Assembly: GCA_964461295.1 (NCBI GenBank)
Contig: CAYWTX010000668.1
Location: 1-8,085 of the forward strand
Source: CAYWTX01 sp964461295
GTDB lineage: Bacteria > Planctomycetota > Phycisphaerae > SM23-33
Reading direction: 5' to 3'
DNA length: 8,085 nt
In this document: one piece after another, positions 1 to 5,692 of the stretch
Layout of the letters: each line of letters starts with the position of its first letter
How positions within the stretch are numbered: position 1 is the first letter of the stretch
Notes under the pieces: generated by a model
Seen by the model: only the letters and a program-made list of their open reading frames with translations
Databases searched by the model: none
What the model was told of the DNA's origin: nothing
Translations under genes and position numbers: made by a program

Positions 1-691
1 CGGCCCGGGTGACCATGCCGGCCGCGGTCATCTTGCTGCCCATGCCGCCGCTGCCGAGGCGGCTTCGCGAGGCCGTCACGAGGCCCATCGCCCCGCCGTC
101 GACGTTTTCGATGACGTCCAGAGCCTTGCCGGCGTCCATCACGCCGTCGACGGTGGACAGGAAGACGCACGCGTCGGCCGAGACGAGGTTGGCCACGTGG
201 GCGGCGATGATGTCGTTGTCGCCGAAGCGGATTTCGTCGGTGGCGACGGCGTCATTCTCGTTGATGATCGGCAGGGCGTGGAACTGGCCCAGGGTCAGCA
301 GCGTGTTTCGGATGTTCAGGTAGCGGGTGCGGTGCTCGAAGTCCTCGCGGGTGACCAGCACCTGGGCGACGTGCACGCCGTGGCGGGCCAGCGCGTCGTG
401 GAAGGCGCGCATCAGTTCGCTCTGCCCGACGGCGGCGACGGCCTGCAACTCGGGCATGCGCCTGGGGCGGGCGGGCAGGTCGAGTTCGCCGATGCCTGCG
501 CCGATGGCGCCGCTGGCCACCAGCGTGACGCTCCGGCCTTGCCGCATGAGTTCGCCGATCTGGCGGGCGAGGTTTCGCACGGTGACGCGGTCCAACCGCC
601 CGGCCTCGTCGCAGATGGCGTTGGTGCCCACCTTCACGACAACCGTGCGTGCGGGCGTCAGGACCGTTCGGCGTATTTCTCTGTCTGGCAT
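1..691 (-). CDS. proB: Glutamate 5-kinase, 3'-truncated by window edge
   Basis: Catalyses ATP-dependent phosphorylation of L-glutamate to glutamyl 5-phosphate, the first step of proline synthesis in the cytoplasm. The minus strand reads 230 codons from ATG 691 with no stop before the window edge. Amino-acid-kinase motifs appear in order: VVKVGT (about 17-23), SGAIGAG (60-66), AAVGQSELM (86-94), INENDAVAT (143-151), FGDND (156-160) and GSGGMGSK (213-220). The nucleotide- and glutamate-binding core is thus intact; roughly the last 30-40 kinase residues and any PUA domain lie outside. The segment after STVDGV is shorter than the ADPR-containing loop of the E. coli enzyme. The start overlaps the end of waaA by 34 nt, which implies cotranscription and probably translational coupling; a GGAAG sits 10 nt upstream of the ATG. 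Family assignment is firm from the motifs. Confidence 0.93.
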   Translation of the reverse strand, partial: MPDREIRRTVLTPARTVVVKVGTNAICDEAGRLDRVTVRNLARQIGELMRQGRSVTLVASGAIGAGIGELDLPARPRRMPELQAVAAVGQSELMRAFHDALARHGVHVAQVLVTREDFEHRTRYLNIRNTLLTLGQFHALPIINENDAVATDEIRFGDNDIIAAHVANLVSADACVFLSTVDGVMDAGKALDVIENVDGGAMGLVTASRSRLGSGGMGSKMTAAGMVTRA

Positions 692-2043
692 GGCGGTATG
701 GCTTCCATGGCGATGTCCCCCGGCCTGACGGCCGGGATGCGCCCCAGCACGCGGCAGATCATTTCCACGTTGTGGCGTGTGGCGCCCTGTTGGGAGCGGA
801 CGTACCCCTGCGCGTCGGTGGCCGCCGCGTCGGCGGCGGCGGGGTCGGCCAGCCACGCGGCCAATTGCCCGGCCAGGGCGTCGCCGTCGGCGACGCGGAT
901 GCAGCCATGCTCCGCCAACGCATCGGCCTGCGGGAAATTGAACGTGTGCGGGCCGAAGCACACGGGCTTGCCCAGCGCGGCCGCCTCGATCATGTCCGAG
1001 CCGCCCGCGGGCACCAGCGATCGCCCGACGAAGATCGCCGACGCCAGCGAGTAGAACTTGCGCAGCTCGCCCATGGTGTCGCCCAGGAGTATTGCCGATT
1101 GTCGATGGCCAATTGCCGATCGGGATGCCGGCGGATCGTTGCCGTCTTTGCGCTGTGAGCGCCGGATGATCGCGTATCCGCGGTCGGCGATCAGCTTCGC
1201 CACTTCGTTGAAGCGTTCGGGTTTGCGGGGGATGATGGCGAGTCTGGCGGCCGGGCGGGCCTGCCTGGTCTTCGCGTAGGCGTCCAGCACGATGGCCTCT
1301 TCGCCTTCGCCGGTCCCGCCGGCCACGATGATCTGGTCGCCCCGCGCGATGCCCATGGCGGCGGCGAGGGCTTCCTGCCCGTCCACGCTGTCGGCCACCT
1401 CGGCGGAGTCGAACTTCATCATCCCGGTGACATGCACCTTGGACGGTTGGGCGCCGAGTTCGATGAATCGGCGGGCGTAGGCTTCGTCCTGGGCGCCGAT
1501 GGTGGCGAGGCGGTTGAACAGGCGCCCGGCCAGCGGGCCCAGGCGCCGGTAGCGGGGGTAGCCCTTGTCGGCGGACATGCGGGCGTTGACGACGACGGCC
1601 GGGATGCCGCGCCGGTTGCACGCGGCCAGGAAGTTGGGCCAGACCTCGCCCTCCATGAGGACGACCAGGTCGGGGCGCGCGCGGCTCAGGCCCCGCCGCA
1701 CGGCGAGCGAGAAGTCCAGCGGCCAGCGGAAGACGACGTGGTCCTTCTCGAACCGTCCGCGGGCCGCGGCCATGCCCGTGTCGGTCGTGGAAGAAATGAC
1801 GACGCGGTAGTCGGGGAGTTGGCTGTGCAGTTCGGCCACCAGCCCGCGGATGGCGTTCACTTCGCCGAGGCTCACGCCATGGACCCAGATGACCGGCTGG
1901 AGGCCATGGCGCACGGGCGCGGCGCCGAGCCGCTGGGCGGCGTCCGCGCGGTAGCGCCCGTGGCGGATCATGCGGTACAGCCACATCGGGCAGGTCGCCG
2001 CCAGGACGCCCAGATACACCAAGTCGAGCAGCAGTCCGGTCAT
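658..2043 (-). CDS. waaA: 3-deoxy-D-manno-octulosonic acid (Kdo) transferase
   Basis: Transfers Kdo from CMP-Kdo to lipid A precursor at the inner membrane, so the host makes LPS. From ATG 2043 the protein has 461 residues, normal to slightly long. The N-terminus is a hydrophobic anchor (about 3-24). HGVSLGE (55-61) carries the glutamate equivalent to the catalytic Glu of characterised Kdo transferases. LMEGEVWPN (129-137), GDTMGEL (321-327) and GGSDMIEAAALGKP (347-360) with GPHTFNF (364-370) mark the GT30/GT-B acceptor and CMP-Kdo sites. A longer reading from TTG 2061 is possible, but that codon lies between the -35 and -10 of the predicted promoter, so ATG 2043 is preferred. Oddities: no Shine-Dalgarno, and an in-frame heptanucleotide repeat encoding residues 309-318 just before GDTMGEL. 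The gene overlaps proB by 34 nt. Confidence 0.95.
   Translation of the reverse strand: MTGLLLDLVYLGVLAATCPMWLYRMIRHGRYRADAAQRLGAAPVRHGLQPVIWVHGVSLGEVNAIRGLVAELHSQLPDYRVVISSTTDTGMAAARGRFEKDHVVFRWPLDFSLAVRRGLSRARPDLVVLMEGEVWPNFLAACNRRGIPAVVVNARMSADKGYPRYRRLGPLAGRLFNRLATIGAQDEAYARRFIELGAQPSKVHVTGMMKFDSAEVADSVDGQEALAAAMGIARGDQIIVAGGTGEGEEAIVLDAYAKTRQARPAARLAIIPRKPERFNEVAKLIADRGYAIIRRSQRKDGNDPPASRSAIGHRQSAILLGDTMGELRKFYSLASAIFVGRSLVPAGGSDMIEAAALGKPVCFGPHTFNFPQADALAEHGCIRVADGDALAGQLAAWLADPAAADAAATDAQGYVRSQQGATRHNVEMICRVLGRIPAVRPGDIAMEAIPPCQTEKYAERS
1091..1118 (-). repeat. Heptanucleotide repeat patch inside waaA
   Basis: On the plus strand four contiguous 7-bp units read ATTGCCG, ATTGTCG, ATGGCCA and ATTGCCG, with a decayed fifth unit following. 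Read on the coding strand the unit is CGGCAAT, which differs by one base from the AGGCAAT units of the array at 5125-5362. Because 21 nt equals seven codons, the patch encodes a 7-residue period, SAIGHRQ then SAI. It sits in a loop between the second half of the GT-B fold and GDTMGEL that varies in length across the family. Confidence 0.75.
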
Positions 2044-2051
2044 GGGCACAG

Positions 2052-2080
2052 AGTATCGCAACCGCGGGCGGCGGGGTCAA
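2052..2080 (-). promoter_or_regulatory. Sigma70-type promoter of waaA-proB
   Basis: The minus strand shows TTGACC (2080-2075), a 17-nt spacer and GATACT (2057-2052), matching 5/6 and 4/6 of the consensus hexamers. Eight nucleotides separate the -10 hexamer from the ATG at 2043, so transcription should begin within 0-4 nt of the start codon, giving a leaderless or nearly leaderless mRNA. The missing Shine-Dalgarno agrees with this. Confidence 0.6.
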
Positions 2081-2231
2081 TGAGCCAGCCCGGCGGGCGG
2101 AGGCGGCGTAGCGCCGGCGGTCGCGAAGGGCGTCCTGCGCGGAACCCGCGCCGGCCGCTTTCGACCGGGAAACGCCGCCGGAAAGCGGCAGCCCCCGCCG
2201 CCCCTCGGCGCGGCCGAAAGTGCGGCGAATG

Positions 2232-2240
2232 TGGTATGAT
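2232..2240 (+). promoter_or_regulatory. Extended -10 promoter of the Fe-S protein gene
   Basis: TGG followed by TATGAT (2235-2240) matches an extended -10 element (TGn-TATAAT, 5/6). The -35 position (about 2212-2217) is GC-rich and poor, as is common for extended -10 promoters. A start near 2247 would give a leader of about 39 nt containing the Shine-Dalgarno at 2271-2277. Together with the waaA promoter it makes 2044-2285 a divergent control region; I saw no clear operator in it. Confidence 0.45.
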
Positions 2241-2270
2241 GGCATCGCCGTTTGTCTCCCGCTCATCCCC

Positions 2271-2277
2271 GAAGAGG
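2271..2277 (+). promoter_or_regulatory. Ribosome binding site deciding the GTG 2286 start
   Basis: GAAGAGG lies 8 nt before GTG 2286. The upstream in-frame alternatives (GTG 2220, ATG 2229) lie before or at the predicted -10 element and lack such a site, so GTG 2286 is the preferred start. Confidence 0.55.
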
Positions 2278-2285
2278 CACTGCCG

Positions 2286-2975
2286 GTGAAGAGGCTTGTG
2301 GATCTGTTGATGGCCCGAGGCGCAGCCCTGGTGGGGTTTGCCGACCTGTCGGCTCTGGACGAGCCGGCCCGGCGGGGCTTCCCGCGGGCGGTCGCGATCG
2401 GCATGGCGTTAAGCCCGGCCGTCGTGGCCGGCATCCGCACCGGGCCGACGGAGGAGTACTGCATCGAGTACGACCGGACGAACGACCTGCTGACGGCCAT
2501 GGCGAAGGAAGGCGCAGAACTGCTGGATTCGCTGGGCTGCCGCGCCGAGGCCCGCCCGGCCACGCACGACTGGGACCGCGCCACGTTCCGGGCGCCGTTC
2601 TCGCACAAGGTCGCCGCGACGCTCAGCGGGCTGGGGTGGATCGGCAAATGCAACCTGCTGGTCACGCCGCGATACGGTTCGGCCGTCCGATGGGCGACCG
2701 TGCTGACCGACGCCCCGCTGGAGACGGGCAAGCCGATCACCGAGTCGCGTTGCGGCCAGTGCCGGACCTGCGCCGGCGCATGTCCCGGTCAGGCGTGTTC
2801 GGGCCGGAACTGGCGCCAGGGCATGGAGCGCGAGGACCTGTGGGACCACCGCGCCTGCCTGCGCGGCATGGAGGCCATCGCTGCCGGGCGGGGCAATCGC
2901 CACGGCATCTGCGGCCTGTGCATCGCCGTCTGTCCGCTTACGCAGGCGTATCTCCGTCGCGCCGGGGCCGTCTGA
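2286..2975 (+). CDS. Short QueG-like protein with double [4Fe-4S] domain
   Basis: The predicted protein has 229 residues and resembles the central part of epoxyqueuosine reductase (QueG), a cobalamin- and Fe-S-dependent tRNA-modification enzyme. GLGWIGK (115-121) and the following LLVTPRYGS stretch match QueG. CGQCRTCAGACP (C156, C159, C162, C166) is a complete first ferredoxin-type motif; C191 with CGLCIAVCP (C209, C212, C216) supplies the second cluster. It is much shorter than E. coli QueG (about 380 residues): the N-terminal cobalamin-binding domain is abbreviated and the C-terminal HEAT-like part is absent. In my hand alignment the QueG catalytic Asp (in the VDTAPV segment) is not conserved here; the sequence reads FRAPF (101-105). 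I therefore call it a double-cluster Fe-S protein, possibly a redox or corrinoid-activation protein, and not a proven epoxyqueuosine reductase. It stands alone, divergent from waaA. Confidence 0.85.
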   Translation: MKRLVDLLMARGAALVGFADLSALDEPARRGFPRAVAIGMALSPAVVAGIRTGPTEEYCIEYDRTNDLLTAMAKEGAELLDSLGCRAEARPATHDWDRATFRAPFSHKVAATLSGLGWIGKCNLLVTPRYGSAVRWATVLTDAPLETGKPITESRCGQCRTCAGACPGQACSGRNWRQGMEREDLWDHRACLRGMEAIAAGRGNRHGICGLCIAVCPLTQAYLRRAGAV

Positions 2976-3039
2976 AAGCAACGGCTCGCATGAAGGCCCG
3001 CGGTACTTTGGCGCTTCCCTCAGAAGTCTGCGAAAGGAT

Positions 3040-3135
3040 CGAGACTCGCGGCTTGCCCCACGCAGGAGGCCCTCTGTCGCCCCTTCGGGGCTCCATGCTT
3101 AATTCTTTGTCCACCGGTGGCTTACGCCCACGGCC
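3040..3135. repeat. REP-like palindrome cluster
   Basis: Two compact palindromes lie close together. GCCCC-TTC-GGGGC (3079-3091) is a 5-bp stem with a 3-nt loop. CCACCGGTGG (3111-3120) is a perfect 10-bp palindrome whose right side also pairs imperfectly with the following CTTACGCCCAC. The layout resembles dispersed extragenic palindromes common in planctomycete genomes; that resemblance is from memory, not from a search. It may act as a transcription end for the Fe-S gene, although no T-tract follows. Confidence 0.5.
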
Positions 3136-3147
3136 AAATCCTGATCG

Positions 3148-3166
3148 CCTCTTCCGGGCGAAGAGG
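3148..3166. repeat. Hairpin, 7-bp perfect stem
   Basis: CCTCTTC and GAAGAGG pair perfectly around a CGGGC loop. No run of T follows, so it is not a classical intrinsic terminator on the plus strand. It could end or stabilise a transcript of the upstream gene. Confidence 0.4.
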
Positions 3167-3325
3167 GACAAGACCGCTTCTGCGATTCGTTCACAAACTC
3201 TCAGCCCGCCGACCATCTGGAACTGGCCCAGTGGCCTCCCGGGCGCCCATCAGCGCCGCCGCCCGCGTTTGCGCGCCTTGTCGACCGCTCCAAGCCCCGG
3301 CCCGGCTTGGCCGAGGCGTACGCTG

Positions 3326-3355
3326 TTGTTCTGTTGCCGCGAGGTAGCATATGCT
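3326..3355 (+). promoter_or_regulatory. Weak promoter candidate for the FHA gene
   Basis: TTGTTC (3326-3331) and TATGCT (3350-3355) are 18 nt apart, matching the consensus 4/6 each. The -10 overlaps the palindrome AGCATATGCT (3346-3355), which could also be a protein-binding site. A transcript from here would have a leader of about 40 nt containing the ribosome binding site at 3391-3396. Confidence 0.25.
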
Positions 3356-3390
3356 TTTGTTCGCCGGGTCGGTTCGTCCACTTGCTTCGC

Positions 3391-3396
3391 GGAAGG
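3391..3396 (+). promoter_or_regulatory. Ribosome binding site deciding the ATG 3405 start
   Basis: GGAAGG lies 8 nt before ATG 3405. The frame stays open to ATG 3351, but that codon overlaps the candidate -10 and has no such site. ATG 3405 also places the zinc-ribbon cysteines right at the N-terminus, as is usual for this domain. Confidence 0.5.
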
Positions 3397-3404
3397 GATT
3401 GGAC

Positions 3405-5120
3405 ATGGCGACATGCACCGAATGTGGGGCGGTCCTGGAGGCCGAGGAGGCCCGCTTCTGTTCGCAGTGCGGGAAGCCCGCGCAGCCCCGGCCGGCCCCG
3501 GCCGACTCGGCCGCGCCGACGAGCGCGGGACCGACCGGGCCGTGCCCGGAAGCCGCCGACCACCTGGAGGAGGCGGAGACCATCGCTCCCGACGGAGCGG
3601 CCCTTCGGACGCGGTACGCGCAGGCCGTGGCGGAGGCCATGGCCGACGGCGTGCTGGACGCCCACGACCGCCAGGTGCTGGACGATACCCGCCGCCTGCT
3701 GCGCCTGACGGAAGGCGAAGCGGCCGGGCTTGAGGAGGAGACGATCCATCGTCTGACGGCCGAGCCGTCGCCCGCCGACGGGCCGGACCTGCCGATCCGC
3801 CTGGAGATCAACGCCAACCGGTTCTACATGGAAAAGCACGCGGGCGTCTTGGATTTCCGCCTGCGGAACCCTTCCGGAAAAGCCGTCCGCAATGCCCGGT
3901 TGTCGGTGAGCGGAAACTTCCTCGGCGCCAGCCCGGAAAGCAAAGTGGGCCTCCCCGCGGGCGGCCGGGCGTGCCGGTGCGGGCTCCAGATCCTTCCGTC
4001 CACCTCCGGCGAGCACCTGATTCGCGTCGTCCTGAGTTGCGAGATCGACGGCGAACCGGCGGTCTTCGCGGCAGACCGCATCCAGCCGGTCCTTCAGCAG
4101 GACACCACTCCCGCCAGCCTGACGGTGGTGATCGACCAGCGGATGCAGGCCGGGCGCAACATCGGCTACGGCATGAACGTCCGCAATGAAGTGAAGGAGG
4201 GGATCGCGAAGGGGATCATCCGGACGGCCAACGACCTGCTGGCCCAGCGGTTCAGGGACGATTGGAGCGTGATCCCCCTGGCTTGTGACGAGGAGATGAC
4301 GCGGGCGCTGGCCGAGCGGCCGGACGCGCCGGTGCGCGTCGCGGGCATGGCGAACGGCCCGCCGGCGCCGGTAGATCGGCTGTCGCTGCTGGTCGGCGCC
4401 CCGCCGGGGGCGTCACGGGTCTTGCTGCTGGGCTCGGCGCAGGTGCGGTTCGGGCGCGGCAGGAACGGCAACGACGTTGTGCTTCGCGTGCTGCCGCGGT
4501 CCGACGTTCACGACATGCGGTCCCGGCAGATCGGCGCCCAGCACCTTGTGCTGTCGCTCTGCCCCGAGGGGCTCGTCGTGGCCGACCACGATACGTTCAA
4601 CGGAACGAGCGTTGACGGCAGACCCGTCAAGGGCCGCGTCGTCCTCCCGGCCGACAAGCCCTTTGAGATCGACGTGGGGAAGGCGTTGCGGCTACGCGTG
4701 GTTCCGTTCCTGGACTGCGATGACGAGGCCGCCGGGCATTTGCGCCGCTACGAGCCTCTGGGCCAGTGCGACGACCTCTGGCGTGCGGCCCAGGGCCTTC
4801 GAATCCGGTCGCTGCTGATCGAGCGAGTGGACAACCTGGTCGCCGAAGAGCACTACCTGGTGGTGTATCGCTGGGCGTGCGTGGGGCGCGGCGCCGGCAG
4901 CGAGGTCCTGCTGCCCAGCGGCTGCCATGAGCGCCGCTGCATGAGGATTCTGCGCCTGGGCGGGCGATTTTGGCTGGAGGGCCTGGCCGACAATCCGTGC
5001 CTGTCGGTCGGCGGGGTCCCCATTGGAAGGAACACGGTCTGCCCGCTGGCGCCGGAGGTAGCCGTTGGCTGTAGCGACACGGGCTTTTCGGTGGGCCCCT
5101 TCGCCCAGCATGGGCTGTGA
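3405..5120 (+). CDS. Zinc-ribbon and double-FHA domain protein
   Basis: The 571-residue soluble protein starts with a zinc ribbon (C4, C7, C19, C22) and a Pro/Ala-rich linker (about 25-50). A helical segment (about 64-118) follows, with a repeated pattern of acidic and Leu residues. A predicted beta-rich domain (about 127-225) and a conserved-looking helical stretch (about 250-290) come next. Residues 338-426 form a forkhead-associated (FHA) domain: FGRGRNGND (349-357), SRQIGAQH (373-380) and NGTSVDG (399-405) match the GR, S-x-x-H and NG signatures that bind phosphothreonine. Residues about 484-560 look like a second, diverged FHA domain (VGRGAGSEVLLPS) that lacks the SxxH and NG residues. 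There are no membrane segments. The gene is followed by a Ser/Thr kinase in the same direction, so it is a plausible reader or substrate of that kinase; this is inference from position and domain type. The heptamer array begins 4 nt after its stop. Confidence 0.85.
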   Translation: MATCTECGAVLEAEEARFCSQCGKPAQPRPAPADSAAPTSAGPTGPCPEAADHLEEAETIAPDGAALRTRYAQAVAEAMADGVLDAHDRQVLDDTRRLLRLTEGEAAGLEEETIHRLTAEPSPADGPDLPIRLEINANRFYMEKHAGVLDFRLRNPSGKAVRNARLSVSGNFLGASPESKVGLPAGGRACRCGLQILPSTSGEHLIRVVLSCEIDGEPAVFAADRIQPVLQQDTTPASLTVVIDQRMQAGRNIGYGMNVRNEVKEGIAKGIIRTANDLLAQRFRDDWSVIPLACDEEMTRALAERPDAPVRVAGMANGPPAPVDRLSLLVGAPPGASRVLLLGSAQVRFGRGRNGNDVVLRVLPRSDVHDMRSRQIGAQHLVLSLCPEGLVVADHDTFNGTSVDGRPVKGRVVLPADKPFEIDVGKALRLRVVPFLDCDDEAAGHLRRYEPLGQCDDLWRAAQGLRIRSLLIERVDNLVAEEHYLVVYRWACVGRGAGSEVLLPSGCHERRCMRILRLGGRFWLEGLADNPCLSVGGVPIGRNTVCPLAPEVAVGCSDTGFSVGPFAQHGL

Positions 5121-5124
5121 AAGA

Positions 5125-5362
5125 AGGCAGTAGGCAGCAGGCAGTAGGCAGCAGGCAGCAGGCAGCAGGGAGCAGGCAGCAGGCAATAGGCAGCAGGCAG
5201 CAGGCAGCAGGCAGCAGGCAATAGGCAATAGGCAATAGGCAATAGGCAATAGGCAATAGGCAATAGGCAGCAGGCAGTAGGCAGCAGGGAGCAGGCAACA
5301 GGCAGCAGGCAGCAGGCAGCAGGCGACAGGCAGCAGGGAGCAGGCAATAGGCAGCAGGCAGC
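5125..5362 (+). repeat. Heptanucleotide tandem array, 34 units
   Basis: Exactly 34 units of 7 bp with no indel. The main unit is AGGCAGC. Variants are AGGCAGT, AGGGAGC, AGGCAAC, AGGCGAC and AGGCAAT, the last forming a run of seven units at 5216-5264. The array starts 4 nt after the stop codon of the FHA gene. Base changes fall mainly at unit positions 4-7 while the leading AGG is unchanged. Heptanucleotide tandem repeats are known in cyanobacteria (STRR sequences); whether this one belongs to a comparable family is unknown. Confidence 0.95.
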
Positions 5363-5397
5363 AGGTCGAGGAGTTGCCGTGGCGCCCGGCATCGGGT

Positions 5398-5597
5398 TCT
5401 TCAGCCTGAAGGGCTGAGATATGGCAGCCCAGGGCAACGCCCTGGGAATCCTACGCCAGAACAGGTCAAGCCCTGTAAGGGCGGGATAGGCGTCTCGTGC
5501 GGCCCCTATACCGCCCTTACAGGGCTTGCCGCCCCACACCACCGTTTTCCCAGGGCGGCGCCCTGGGCTGTCCTATCTCAGCCCTTCAGGCTGAAGA
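5398..5597. repeat. 200-bp nested palindrome (REP-like mosaic)
   Basis: The outer arms (5398-5421 and 5574-5597) are perfect inverted repeats of 24 bp. The next layer (5422-5448 with 5547-5573) is an imperfect inverted repeat of 27 bp. The inner layer (5467-5490 with 5505-5528) pairs over 24 bp with one mismatch around a 14-nt loop. Each layer is itself a small hairpin: CAGCC-TGAAG-GGCTG, CCCAGGGC-AAC-GCCCTGGG and GCCCT-GTA-AGGGC. Single strands could therefore fold as one long arm or as up to six short hairpins. I saw no target-site duplication and no transposase gene. It may act as a transcription terminator between the FHA and kinase genes, or be a non-autonomous mobile element. Confidence 0.85.
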
Positions 5598-5656
5598 GGC
5601 GAAGGCGCAGGAACGGTCAGACACTCCTCCCCGCAAGACTCCTTGCCGCAACACTG

Positions 5657-5685
5657 TTTACATCCTCCCGACCGAGCCGGATAAT
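5657..5685 (+). promoter_or_regulatory. Sigma70-type promoter of the kinase gene
   Basis: TTTACA (5657-5662), a 17-nt spacer and GATAAT (5680-5685) each match the consensus 5/6. Only 7 nt separate the -10 from ATG 5693, so the transcript should begin at or next to the start codon. There is no Shine-Dalgarno sequence before the ATG, which supports leaderless translation. Confidence 0.7.
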
Positions 5686-5692
5686 CCGATCC

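Larger units (their letters stand above)
2976..3404 (+). other. Gene-free stretch with REP-like sequence
   Basis: About 430 bp between the Fe-S gene and the FHA gene. The first half (about 3040-3166) holds the hairpins listed separately. The rest (3167-3325) is GC-rich with no convincing reading frame or RNA gene. A minus-strand frame at 2938-3216 is open but follows the repeat sequence and is not credible. The end holds a weak promoter candidate and the leader of the FHA gene. Confidence 0.6.
5121..5692 (+). other. Repeat-filled spacer between FHA and kinase genes
   Basis: This 572-bp stretch has no credible gene. It holds the heptanucleotide array (5125-5362), a 35-bp unique joint (5363-5397), the nested palindrome (5398-5597), about 60 bp of unremarkable sequence and then the kinase promoter. 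Long minus-strand frames across the array are open only because the repeat unit contains no stop on that strand. The spacer argues against simple cotranscription of the two genes. Confidence 0.8.

Noticed and set aside
197..1054. Plus-strand 285-codon frame opposite proB and waaA
   Set aside because: The minus strand encodes two proteins with clear family motifs; this frame is low-complexity and Ala/Gly/Val-rich.
2938..3216. Minus-strand 92-codon frame across the 2976-3404 spacer
   Set aside because: Its sequence follows REP-like palindromes, it has no family features, and it overlaps the end of the Fe-S gene.
5125..5362. CRISPR array
   Set aside because: The repeats are contiguous 7-bp units with no spacers.
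4627..5542. Three long overlapping minus-strand frames with Leu-Pro-Ala-Cys repeats
   Set aside because: They are translations of the heptamer array, whose unit has no stop on that strand. They lack a ribosome binding site and overlap the well-supported FHA gene.
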